From DATKMK01 sp035541895 (GTDB lineage: Bacteria > Desulfobacterota > Binatia > HRBIN30 > JACQVA1): DNA of 26,245 nucleotides. The DNA is taken from NCBI GenBank assembly GCA_035541895.1, contig DATKMK010000062.1, positions 1-26,245 of the forward strand, in the 5' to 3' direction. The position numbers and the translations under genes are program-made. A model generated the notes under the pieces. The model was given only the letters and a program-made list of their open reading frames with translations. It was not told the origin of the DNA and ran no database searches. Below, in pieces: positions 1 to 8,038 of the stretch; the stretch's first letter is position 1, and each line of letters starts with the position of its first letter.

Positions 1-111
1 TTCTACGTCGTCATCCGCGGCCTTGGTGCAAAGCGGGCGGCCGCGAAGCAGCACGCGGCGACGGCCGCGACGGGGGGAGGCGCCCCACACGCCACCGGCC
101 CAACCACGTGA
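1..111 (+). CDS. C-terminal end of an unidentified protein (partial)
   Basis: Frame 1 is open from the window edge to a TGA at 109-111 and encodes 36 residues. The peptide starts FYVVIRGLGAKRAAAKQ and ends in an Ala/Thr/Gly/Pro-rich tail, as expected for a disordered C-terminus. The start lies outside the window. The tail is too short and low in complexity to assign a family. It is on the same strand as the downstream channel gene, 69 bases away. It could also be a chance open frame in GC-rich DNA. Confidence 0.4.
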   Translation, partial: FYVVIRGLGAKRAAAKQHAATAATGGGAPHATGPTT

Positions 112-180
112 GCATACTTGCACCATAGTCGGTCCAGACGGTGAACCGGTTGATAGGCGAGCTGAGGTGGGTGCGCTACC

Positions 181-873
181 ATGACGTGGCTCCCTCGATT
201 CTCGGCCGCCGATCGCGGCCTTTCGATCCTGCTGCTGTTTCTGTGCCTGATGGTTTTCGTCGTCCACCCGTTGAACGAACTCGCCGCCGTCGGTCCGGTC
301 ATGATCGGTGTTTCCTTTTCGCTCTTGTTGATCTCGGGCGTAGGCGCGGTCTCGAGAAGTCAGTTGGCGAGGGCCGTCGTCGGAGCCCTCGTGCTCGCAA
401 ACCTGGCCGCGCGCTGGATGCGGTTGTCGTTTGAGTCGACCACGCTCCCAGTATTGGACGGGTTCTTCGGGGCACTGTTCTGCGGAGTGACGGCGATCAT
501 CGTGCTGACGGAGGTGTTCCGCGAGGGCGCGATCACGCTCAACCGAATTCAGGGAGCTATCGCGGCCTACCTCCTGTTCGGCCTGTTCTGGGCCTTTGGC
601 TACGAACTCGTCGCACTGCGCTGGCCGACGGCTTTTGCCTCGGCGTCGCCGGTGGGCGTGAGTCCGAATGAGGACCTCTCGTCCCGTTTCATCTACTTCA
701 GCCTGGTCACGCTGACCACGATGGGATACGGCGACATCACACCGGTGCATCCGATCGCGCGCTCGCTGGCGACATTGGAGGCGCTGGTCGGCCAGCTTTT
801 TCCCGCCATCTTGTTGGCTCGTCTCGTGTCAATGGAGCTGTACCACCGACAGAGTGAAGGTGAACAATCATGA
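181..873 (+). CDS. Potassium-channel-like membrane protein (Ion_trans_2 pore)
   Basis: 230-aa integral membrane protein. Hydrophobic segments lie at about residues 13-30, 37-55, 65-80, 93-112 and 125-145, followed by a pore loop with the filter TLTTMGYGD (residues 177-185) and a last helix at about 195-217. TxGYGD is the K+ selectivity signature, so a K+ conductance in the inner membrane is likely. No Arg-rich S4 voltage sensor and no cytoplasmic RCK/TrkA domain are visible; the C-terminus is only about 13 residues after the last helix. A GAGGTGG at 164-170 sits 10 bases before the ATG. The stop overlaps the next start in ATGA, so translation with the LOG gene is probably coupled. Confidence 0.85.
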   Translation: MTWLPRFSAADRGLSILLLFLCLMVFVVHPLNELAAVGPVMIGVSFSLLLISGVGAVSRSQLARAVVGALVLANLAARWMRLSFESTTLPVLDGFFGALFCGVTAIIVLTEVFREGAITLNRIQGAIAAYLLFGLFWAFGYELVALRWPTAFASASPVGVSPNEDLSSRFIYFSLVTLTTMGYGDITPVHPIARSLATLEALVGQLFPAILLARLVSMELYHRQSEGEQS

Positions 874-1625
874 GCGACGCCAACCCACTCTTCGGACAGC
901 CGGACGTGGTTCGGTTCAGCGACGAGGACGCCTCCGTCCAATTGCTCGAGCGGGCGATCAACGGACTGTGGGACGTCGTCAACGAGTTGACCCGGTTCCG
1001 GCGCACGACCCGCGAGAACTACCGCGTCACCATCTTCGGATCCGCTCGGCTGCAGCGCGGCACGGTCGCGTATGACGGCGTCAAGCACCTCGCCGCCGAG
1101 CTGACGACCTTGGGGTGCGACATCATCACCGGCGGCGGTCCCGGTCTGATGCAGGCGGCCAACGAAGGCGCTGCGTCGATCGACCCGGCTTCCCTCGGGC
1201 GATCCATCGGCATCCGCGTCGATTTGCCGTTCGAGCAGGAGGTAAATCCATTTGTCGGCCAGGCGTACGAGCATCGCACGTTCTTCTCCCGCCTCCACCA
1301 CTTCATGATTGCCTCGGATGCCTTCGTCGTCACCCCGGGAGGCATCGGCACGCTGCTCGAGTTGTCGCTGGTCTGGCAGCTCCTGCAGGTCCGCAAGCTC
1401 TACAACACGCCGCTCATTTTGGTTGGCAAGATGTGGGCGGAACTCGTCGACTGGGGTCGCCGCTCAATGCTCCGTGAAGGCCATGAACTCGCCGGCACCG
1501 TCGACTTCACCATTCCGCATTGTGTCGACGACATCCAGGAAACGCTCGCGCTGATCCGCCGCCACCGCGAGGAATGGCTGCGCGCACAAGCGGCGGCCAA
1601 AGCGGCAGCCGCGACGCGAACGTGA
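870..1625 (+). CDS. LOG family protein (TIGR00730-type nucleotide 5'-monophosphate phosphoribohydrolase)
   Basis: 251-aa Rossmann-fold protein of the lysine decarboxylase-like/LOG superfamily. The two diagnostic motifs are present: GGGPGLMQAANEGA (residues 88-101) and PGGIGTLLE (156-164), which form the nucleotide-binding and catalytic site. Characterised relatives hydrolyse nucleoside 5'-monophosphates (AMP, cytokinin ribotides) to free base and ribose 5-phosphate; the substrate here is not deducible. An N-terminal extension of about 50 residues precedes the fold. GAAGG at 856-860 is a good ribosome site for the ATG at 870, which overlaps the channel stop. Cytosolic. Often misannotated as lysine decarboxylase. 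Confidence 0.88.
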   Translation: MSDANPLFGQPDVVRFSDEDASVQLLERAINGLWDVVNELTRFRRTTRENYRVTIFGSARLQRGTVAYDGVKHLAAELTTLGCDIITGGGPGLMQAANEGAASIDPASLGRSIGIRVDLPFEQEVNPFVGQAYEHRTFFSRLHHFMIASDAFVVTPGGIGTLLELSLVWQLLQVRKLYNTPLILVGKMWAELVDWGRRSMLREGHELAGTVDFTIPHCVDDIQETLALIRRHREEWLRAQAAAKAAAATRT

Positions 1626-1655
1626 GGTTACGCAACCATCGTGGAGATCGGCACA

Positions 1656-2738
1656 ATGAACACCCGAATCGGCGTGATCACCGGTGGCGGTGACTGCCCC
1701 GGCCTCAACGCGGTGATCCGTGCGGTGGTAAAGGCCGCTGATCGACGCGGGTGGGAAACACTGGGGTTCCTCGGCGGCTACGACGGGATGCTCGAACCGC
1801 TCAACTATCGGCAGATCGACCGGCGCGAGGTTGCAGGCCTGTTGCAGCGCGGCGGCACCATCCTCGGTACCGCCAACCGCGGGCGGTTTGCCGCCAAGGT
1901 CGGACATGGCGAGACGCAGCGGATACCTGCGGCCGTGCTCGATGAGGCCAAGTGCAGCTTCGAGACGCTCGGTCTGTCGGCGCTCATCACCATCGGTGGC
2001 GACGGATCCCTGAGCATCGCGCAGCAGCTTCACGAACACGGCATCCCGATCGTCGGCGTTCCGAAGACCATCGACAACGACCTCGCAGCAACCGTGATGA
2101 CGTTCGGCTTCGACTCGGCCGTCGCCTGCGCCACCGATGCACTCGACCGCCTGCACAGTACCGCGGAGAGCCACCGCCGCGTCATGGTGCTCGAAGTGAT
2201 GGGCCGCTACGCGGGGTGGATCGCGATTTACGCCGGCATCGCCGGCGGCGCGGACGTCATTCTAATCCCCGAGATTCCATTCCGCTATGAAGGCATCTGC
2301 GCGAAGGTCGCCGAACGCGAGCAGGCCGGCCGTCACTTCACCATTGTCGTGGTCGCTGAGGGGGCATGGCCGACGGGCGGCGAATTCGTCACAGCTGGTG
2401 ACCATGCCGGCGACCGCGAAGCGCGACTCGGTGGTGTCGGCGCACAGGTCGCCGCCGAGATCGAACGTCGAACCGGCAAGGAGACGCGCGTCGTGGTGCT
2501 CGGGCACTTGCAGCGCGGTGGCGGTCCGACCAATTTCGACCGCGCGCTGTGCACGCTGTTCGGCACCACGGCGGTGGAACTGGTCGCCGAGCGGCGGTTC
2601 GGCCGCATGGTCACGTACACCGGCGCACATATTGACAGTGTCCCGCTCGCCGACGCGATTGGACAGTTGCGCCGAGTGCCCCTGGAAGGCAGCTTTGTGC
2701 GCAGCGCGCGCGCGTTGGGAATCTGCCTCGGAGACTGA
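1656..2738 (+). CDS. pfkA: 6-phosphofructokinase (group III-like, ATP or PPi donor)
   Basis: 360-aa cytosolic enzyme phosphorylating fructose 6-phosphate to fructose 1,6-bisphosphate. Motifs in order: GGGDCPGLNAVIRAV (residues 10-24), GGDGS (114-118), PKTIDND (136-142) with the catalytic Asp, and MGR (182-184). GGDGS carries the Gly associated with ATP use (E. coli Gly104), while PKTIDND carries the Lys typical of PPi-dependent enzymes and of actinobacterial ATP enzymes (E. coli has Gly124). The donor is therefore ambiguous, with ATP somewhat favoured. ATG 1656 is preferred over the in-frame GTG 1641 because GGAG at 1643-1646 lies at proper spacing and the protein then begins MNTRIGVITGG as in the family. 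Pyruvate kinase follows within 19 bases. Confidence 0.93.
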   Translation: MNTRIGVITGGGDCPGLNAVIRAVVKAADRRGWETLGFLGGYDGMLEPLNYRQIDRREVAGLLQRGGTILGTANRGRFAAKVGHGETQRIPAAVLDEAKCSFETLGLSALITIGGDGSLSIAQQLHEHGIPIVGVPKTIDNDLAATVMTFGFDSAVACATDALDRLHSTAESHRRVMVLEVMGRYAGWIAIYAGIAGGADVILIPEIPFRYEGICAKVAEREQAGRHFTIVVVAEGAWPTGGEFVTAGDHAGDREARLGGVGAQVAAEIERRTGKETRVVVLGHLQRGGGPTNFDRALCTLFGTTAVELVAERRFGRMVTYTGAHIDSVPLADAIGQLRRVPLEGSFVRSARALGICLGD

Positions 2739-2757
2739 CACCGCACGCGGGATCAAC

Positions 2758-4182
2758 ATGATCGATCTTCCCCCGAACAAGACGAAAATCGTCGCCACGA
2801 TCGGCCCGGCATCGCAATCACAAGAGGTAATGGAAGCGATGCTCCGAGCCGGGATGAACGTCGCCCGCCTCAACTTTTCGCACGGAAATTTCAGCGGTCA
2901 CCAGCAGGTGATCCAGACTCTGCGCGCCGCGTCTGCTGCGACCGGCCGGCGTCTGGCTATCATGGCCGATCTCCCCGGACCGAAGATGCGCGTCGGCAAC
3001 TTCGTCGCTGACAAAGTGGAGCTGGACAGTGGCCAGCGCTTCACGCTCACCACCGACGACGTCATCGGCGATCAGCACCGCGCTTCGGTGAGCTTCTCGC
3101 GATTGCCGCTGGCAGTGAAGCCTGGCGACGCGCTGTTCCTCAACGACGGTTACATCCAACTCGAGGTCGTCGAGGTGCGTGGAGCGAACGTCGACTGCGT
3201 GGTCCGGGTCGGCGGCGAGTTGCGATCGCGCAAAGGCCTCAACCTACCCGGCATCGATCTCGGCATCAGCGCGTTTACCGAGCATGACCATGGGTGTCTG
3301 GCGTTCGCGTTGGAGAACGGTGTCGACGCGGTGAGTCAGTCGTTCGTCGAGAGCGCGGCGGACATCGCCGCGGTGCGGCAGGCGGCGCGCGCCCGCGGGC
3401 ACGCCCCGTTCATCATCGCCAAAATTGAACGATCCCGTGCGCTCGATCGCCTCGACGAGATCCTGGTGGCCGCGGACGGCGTGATGATCGCTCGCGGCGA
3501 CCTCGGCGTCGAGGTGCCGATCGAGCAGATTGCCGTGATCCAGAAGCACATCATGCGGCGAGCCAACCAGTTCGCCAAGCCCGTGATCACGGCCACCCAG
3601 ATGCTCGAATCGATGACGACCCACCGTCTGCCGACCCGGGCCGAGGCCACCGACGTCGCCAACGCGATCCTCGACGGGACGGACTGCGTGATGCTCTCCG
3701 GCGAATCGGCAACCGGCGCGCATCCCGTCGAGGCCGTGACCATGCTCGCCAAGATCGCCGCCGTCGTCGAGCCCACGCGGCATCGCGTCCGCGTGGATGA
3801 GATATTCGCGGGTATCGATCTGCGCACTGTAGTCCGAACCGAACATCTCGTCTCGCTCAGCGTCGAAACCTGTCTGCAATACATCGAGCCGGCCGCGGTC
3901 TTCGTCCCGACCGTCAGCGGCAACGGTGCGCGCCGCATGGCGATGTTGCATCTGCCGGTGTGGACGATCGCAGTCAGCCCGCTCGCGGAGACCTGCCAGC
4001 AATTGCAGTTCTCCTACGGCGTCGCACCCGTGTTCGAGCCCCGCAATCCCGAGTCGTGGAGCGGCTATATTCGCGAGTGGCACCGACGTCAGGGCGTGAG
4101 CGGGAAGTTGGCGATGCTGACCGCCGGTCCATCAGCCGAGCATCCGGAGGGGAATCACCGCTTGGAGATCATCGAACTGTAA
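2758..4182 (+). CDS. pyk: Pyruvate kinase
   Basis: 474-aa enzyme converting phosphoenolpyruvate and ADP to pyruvate and ATP, the last glycolytic step. It starts KTKIVATIGPAS near the N-terminus, has RLNFSHG (residues 37-43) and the signature IIAKIE (219-224) with catalytic Lys222, then ARGDLGVE (245-252) and the ITATQMLESM motif. The length matches single-chain bacterial enzymes (A, B and C domains). The frame stays open upstream to 2287, but that stretch overlaps pfkA in another frame and is spurious; ATG 2758 gives the family N-terminus. The substrate-adjacent motif is DLPGPKMRVG rather than the common DTKGPEIRTG. The residue aligning with the Glu linked to K+ dependence appears to be Ser114. 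Confidence 0.95.
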   Translation: MIDLPPNKTKIVATIGPASQSQEVMEAMLRAGMNVARLNFSHGNFSGHQQVIQTLRAASAATGRRLAIMADLPGPKMRVGNFVADKVELDSGQRFTLTTDDVIGDQHRASVSFSRLPLAVKPGDALFLNDGYIQLEVVEVRGANVDCVVRVGGELRSRKGLNLPGIDLGISAFTEHDHGCLAFALENGVDAVSQSFVESAADIAAVRQAARARGHAPFIIAKIERSRALDRLDEILVAADGVMIARGDLGVEVPIEQIAVIQKHIMRRANQFAKPVITATQMLESMTTHRLPTRAEATDVANAILDGTDCVMLSGESATGAHPVEAVTMLAKIAAVVEPTRHRVRVDEIFAGIDLRTVVRTEHLVSLSVETCLQYIEPAAVFVPTVSGNGARRMAMLHLPVWTIAVSPLAETCQQLQFSYGVAPVFEPRNPESWSGYIREWHRRQGVSGKLAMLTAGPSAEHPEGNHRLEIIEL

Positions 4183-4251
4183 CGGCCCACTGATCGGGTC
4201 TGCCCCGTGTCTCGACGGCTTTCCCTCGTAGCTCAGGATGGGAGCAAACCT

Positions 4252-5289
4252 ATGCCGGTCGCCAATTGCCAGACGTACTGTCGGATGCTCGACGCCGCCC
4301 GTGAGCACCGCTTCGCCTATCCGGCGATCAATGTGACGTCACTCACCGCTGCGAACGCCGTACTGCGGGGACTCGCCGAGAGCCGCAGCGACGGCATCAT
4401 TCAGATTTCGACCGGCGGCGGCGCGTTCGCTTCGGGTTCCGCGGTCAAAGACATGGCCCTTGGCGCCATGTCGATCGCCGAGCACGTACATCGCGTCGCC
4501 GAGCGCTACCCGATCTACGTCGCGTTGGTCACGGACCATTGTCTGGCAGACAAGCTAGACCAGTTCGTCATCCCGCTGGTGGAGGAAACCGAGAAGCGGC
4601 GGGCGGCGCGCCGGCCGAACCTGTTCAACGGCCATATGTTCGACGGCAGCAACCTTCCGTTGAGCGAGAACCTCGACATCGCAGCGAAGCTACTCGAACG
4701 CTTTCGCCAGAACGAGCTGGTGCTGGAGATAGAGGTGGGCGTCGTCGGAGGCGAAGAGGATGGCGTCGTGGGAAGCGCTGACGCCAAACTATACACGACG
4801 CCGGCTGACACGTTGGAGGTCGCGCGCCGCCTCAAGGCGGTCGAAGGTGCGCGTTATCTGCTCGCGGCGACCTTCGGTAACGTCCACGGTGTTTACAAGC
4901 CCGGACACGTCAAGCTGAAGCCGACCGTACTCAAGGACTGCCAGGAAGCCGTGGTGAAGACCTATGGCGAGATGGCCCGCTTCTACTTCGTCTTTCACGG
5001 CGGTTCCGGTTCGGCTCTCCACGAGATCCACGCCGCGGTCGACTACGGCGTCGTGAAGATGAACGTCGACACCGACATGCAGTACGCGTTCACCCGCGCC
5101 ATCGCCGACCACATGTTCACGCACTACGACAGCGTGCTCAAAGTGGACGGCGAGGTCGGCAGCAAGAAGGCGTACGACCCGCGTTCGTATCTCGCGGTAG
5201 CGGAGATAGCGATGGCGGAACGAGTCAAGCAGGCCGTCAGCGACCTACGCGCGGGAGGCACGACGTTGTTCAAAGGATCAGAAACATGA
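4252..5289 (+). CDS. fba: Class II (zinc-dependent) fructose-bisphosphate aldolase
   Basis: 345-aa cytosolic enzyme cleaving fructose 1,6-bisphosphate to dihydroxyacetone phosphate and glyceraldehyde 3-phosphate, or the reverse. Class II hallmarks are all visible: TDHC with Asp95-His96, DGSNLPLSENL (131-141), Glu161 in EIEVGVVGG, zinc-ligand His212 in GNVHGVYKPG, His249 in FHGGSGS, and NVDTD (271-275). It resembles the FbaA (class IIa) branch. ATG 4252 is preferred to the GTG at 4207 because GGGAG at 4240-4244 lies 7 bases before it. It is the third enzyme of the block. The stop at 5287-5289 is directly followed by the DUF2950 remnant in the same frame. Confidence 0.93.
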   Translation: MPVANCQTYCRMLDAAREHRFAYPAINVTSLTAANAVLRGLAESRSDGIIQISTGGGAFASGSAVKDMALGAMSIAEHVHRVAERYPIYVALVTDHCLADKLDQFVIPLVEETEKRRAARRPNLFNGHMFDGSNLPLSENLDIAAKLLERFRQNELVLEIEVGVVGGEEDGVVGSADAKLYTTPADTLEVARRLKAVEGARYLLAATFGNVHGVYKPGHVKLKPTVLKDCQEAVVKTYGEMARFYFVFHGGSGSALHEIHAAVDYGVVKMNVDTDMQYAFTRAIADHMFTHYDSVLKVDGEVGSKKAYDPRSYLAVAEIAMAERVKQAVSDLRAGGTTLFKGSET

Positions 5290-5322
5290 AGATCGGCATC
5301 GTCGAACAAGCACCGCCACAGG

Positions 5323-5508
5323 CCCGGCGGATTTGCGCTCGTGGCGTATCCGGCGCAGTACGGCGACAGCGGCATCATGACCTTTGTCGTGAACCAGTTG
5401 GGTATCGTGTTTCAAAAAGACCTGGGCGAGAAAACTGGGGAGCTTGCCGCTGCGACGACTCAATACGATCCCGACGACTCATGGAATCCGGTCGCAGACA
5501 GCTTTTGA
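5323..5508 (+). pseudogene. 5'-truncated remnant of a DUF2950 family gene
   Basis: In the frame that continues past the fba stop, 61 codons read GGFALVAYPAQYGDSGIMTF and then VVNQLGIVFQKDLGEKTGELA, ending with a TGA at 5506-5508. This strongly resembles the conserved C-terminus of DUF2950 proteins (GGFALVAYPA.YG..GVMTF.VN..G.V..KDLG), which are normally several hundred residues long and exported. No start codon, signal peptide or upstream part is present; the frame before 5323 does not resemble the family and meets the fba stop. It is therefore a relic left by a deletion between fba and glgP. A short overlapping frame starting with ATG 5286 has no family resemblance and reads through the relic out of frame. 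Confidence 0.7.
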
Positions 5509-5590
5509 CCGCGCAAGGCGGCGGGCGGCTCTACCCGCGTTTGAGGTCAGCGATCAGCGCCGTCCCTCGGCGCGCCCAGTGAGGAAGTCC

Positions 5591-8038
5591 ATGTCCGAAG
5601 ACAACCCACTCGCCCGGTTCAACTGCGGCCCGGTGACGTTCTCCGGCCACAACGACGCGCTGTACGAGCGTCATCTGACCTTTGACCAAGTGGTTGCCGT
5701 CGATCACACGACGGCCCGCGATCGCTTCGAGGCCGTCGCGCGCGCGACGCGGGACGTGCTCTCGCAGCGCTGGCTGAAGACGGAGCGGACCTATGACGAG
5801 CAGAACGTCAAACGGGTCTACTATTTGTCGATGGAGTTTCTCATCGGCCGCGCTCTCGCGAACAACATCACCAACTTGCGACTGGATTCGCTCTGGGGCC
5901 GGATGTGCGAAGAGCGAGGCGTCGACCCACTTGCGATCATCACGCAGGAGCCGGATGCGGGCTTAGGCAACGGCGGGCTCGGCCGACTCGCCGCATGTTT
6001 TCTCGATTCGATGGCGACCTTGGCGATTCCGGGCATGGGCTACGGCTTGCGCTACGAGTACGGCATCTTCAAGCAGGACATCCGCTCCGGTTGGCAGCGG
6101 GAAATGCCGGATCATTGGCTCGCCCGCCCGGACCCGTGGGAGGTGCCGCGCTACAACGACGCGGTCGAGATCCAGCTCGGTTGCTCGTTTGAAGTCCGTG
6201 AGGGATCTCTCCGAGTGATTGCCGACCGCCCCTCGATCCTCATCGGCATTCCGTACGACCGACCGGTGGTCGGCTACGGCGGCGCAACCATCAACACCTT
6301 GCGGCTGTGGGGTGCAAGCACGCCGGACTTCTTCGACTTCTCGCAATTCAGCAGCGGTGACTTCGTCGGCGCCTTGGCTGAGATGCTGACCGCCGAGACG
6401 GTCACGCGCGTGCTCTACCCGGACGACAGCACCACGCAAGGAAAGGGACTGCGCTTCTTGCAGGAATACTTCCTCGTCGCCTGTTCGATGGCGGATTTGG
6501 TCCGTCGCTTTCGCCGAGCCGGCAACGATTGGTCCGCGCTGCCCGACAAAGTGGCGATCCAGCTCAATGACACCCATCCGGCGCTGGCCGTGCCCGAGCT
6601 GATGCGCATCCTGCTCGATCATGCAAACTTGAGTTGGGACGACGCCTGGGAACTGACGCAACGCGCGCTGGCATACACCAACCACACCCTGCTCCCCGAG
6701 GCGTTGGAGAAGTGGCCGGTGCAATGGTTCGAGCGGGTCATCCCGCGGCATCTGGAAATCATCTACGAGATCAACCGGCGCTTTCTCGAAGACGTGCGGC
6801 GGCGCTACCCCGGCGACGAAAGCCGCGTGCAGCGCGTCAGCTTGATCGAAGAAGAGCCGCTGCGTCAGGTGCGCATGGCCAACGTCGCCATCGTCGGCAC
6901 GCACAGCACCAACGGTGTCGCCGCGCTCCACACCGAGTTGTTGCAACGCACGGTCGTCCCCGACTTCGCTGCGTTGTTCCCGGAACGCTTTAACAACAAG
7001 ACCAACGGCGTGACGCAACGCCGGTTCCTGCTGCTCGCCAATCCCGCGTTGGCTTCGCTGCTCACGACCGCGCTCGGTGACCGCTGGATCACCGACCTCA
7101 GTGAACTGGCGCGGCTGGCGCCCTTGGCGGCGGATGCCGGCTTCCGCACCGCGTTTCGTGAGGCCAAGTACACCGCCAAGCGCCGGTTCGCCGACTGGTT
7201 GCAGCACCACCTCGGTCAGCGCGTCGACCCCCAGATGATCTTCGATAGTCAGATCAAGCGCATCCACGAGTACAAGCGCCAACTGCTGAACGCGTTGCAC
7301 ATCGTCGTGCTGTACAACCGGTTGCGCGCGAACCCGGCGCTCGACGCCCCGCCCCGCACGTTCATCTTCGCCGGCAAAGCCGCGCCCGCCTATCAGTTCG
7401 CCAAGCTCGTGATCAAGTTCATCAACAATCTGGCCGCAATCATCGACGCCGATCCGGCCGTGCGCCAGCGCCTCCAAGTCGTATTCGTGCCGGACTACTG
7501 TGTGTCGATTGCCGAGCGGCTGATTCCCGCCAGCGACGTGTCGGAGCAAATCTCCACCGCGGGGTACGAAGCCAGCGGCACCAGCAACATGAAGTTCATG
7601 ATGAACGGCGCACTGACCATCGGTACGCGCGATGGCGCCACCATCGAAATGGCTGCGGCCGCCGGCGAAGAGTATTTCTTCCTCTTCGGTCTAACCGCGG
7701 CTCAGGTGGCCGAAAGTCGCGGCTGGTACGATCCTCGGTGGCACTACGATCAGGAACCGGAGACGCGCGCGGCCATCGATCTCATCGCCGCCGGTCATTT
7801 CAACCGCGACGAGCCCGGAATCTTTGCGCCCATCGTCGACACGCTCTTGCGCGGCGATCGCTATTTGCACCTCGCCGATCTTCAGAGCTACGCCGCGGCT
7901 CAGCAACGCCTCGGCGCCGTGTACCACGACCGCGAGGCGTGGACCCGCATGGCGATCCTCAACGTCGCCAACTCCGGCGCGTTTTCGAGCGATCGAACCA
8001 TCCGCCAGTACGCCCGCGAGATTTGGGGAATCGAATGA
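5591..8038 (+). CDS. glgP: Glycogen/starch/alpha-glucan phosphorylase
   Basis: 815-aa cytosolic GT35 enzyme releasing glucose 1-phosphate from alpha-1,4-glucans with inorganic phosphate and PLP. Family motifs run the whole length: YYLSMEFLIGRAL near the N-terminus, GNGGLGRLAACFLDS, the AIQLNDTHPALAVPELMR segment, KTNGVTQRRFL, and the PLP site EASGTSNMKFMMNG with the Schiff-base Lys at residue 668. The length is typical (about 800-850). The start is ATG 5591, with GAGGAAG at 5581-5587; the frame extends upstream to 5444 but that part has no family resemblance. It follows the three glycolytic genes, so stored glucan is the probable carbon source feeding the block. The stop overlaps the sulP start (ATGA). 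Confidence 0.96.
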   Translation: MSEDNPLARFNCGPVTFSGHNDALYERHLTFDQVVAVDHTTARDRFEAVARATRDVLSQRWLKTERTYDEQNVKRVYYLSMEFLIGRALANNITNLRLDSLWGRMCEERGVDPLAIITQEPDAGLGNGGLGRLAACFLDSMATLAIPGMGYGLRYEYGIFKQDIRSGWQREMPDHWLARPDPWEVPRYNDAVEIQLGCSFEVREGSLRVIADRPSILIGIPYDRPVVGYGGATINTLRLWGASTPDFFDFSQFSSGDFVGALAEMLTAETVTRVLYPDDSTTQGKGLRFLQEYFLVACSMADLVRRFRRAGNDWSALPDKVAIQLNDTHPALAVPELMRILLDHANLSWDDAWELTQRALAYTNHTLLPEALEKWPVQWFERVIPRHLEIIYEINRRFLEDVRRRYPGDESRVQRVSLIEEEPLRQVRMANVAIVGTHSTNGVAALHTELLQRTVVPDFAALFPERFNNKTNGVTQRRFLLLANPALASLLTTALGDRWITDLSELARLAPLAADAGFRTAFREAKYTAKRRFADWLQHHLGQRVDPQMIFDSQIKRIHEYKRQLLNALHIVVLYNRLRANPALDAPPRTFIFAGKAAPAYQFAKLVIKFINNLAAIIDADPAVRQRLQVVFVPDYCVSIAERLIPASDVSEQISTAGYEASGTSNMKFMMNGALTIGTRDGATIEMAAAAGEEYFFLFGLTAAQVAESRGWYDPRWHYDQEPETRAAIDLIAAGHFNRDEPGIFAPIVDTLLRGDRYLHLADLQSYAAAQQRLGAVYHDREAWTRMAILNVANSGAFSSDRTIRQYAREIWGIE

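Noticed and set aside
870..1625. Lysine decarboxylase annotation
   Set aside because: The GGGPGLM and PGGIGTLLE motifs belong to LOG-type phosphoribohydrolases; the decarboxylase name is a historical misannotation.
2287..2757. Upstream extension of the pyruvate kinase frame
   Set aside because: It overlaps pfkA in another frame and the translation there does not resemble pyruvate kinase; ATG 2758 gives the normal N-terminus.
5963..7549. Long minus-strand open frame (528 codons) opposite glgP
   Set aside because: Composition is Arg/Gly/Val/His-rich without domain motifs, and it lies fully antisense to a clear glycogen phosphorylase; typical GC-rich shadow frame.
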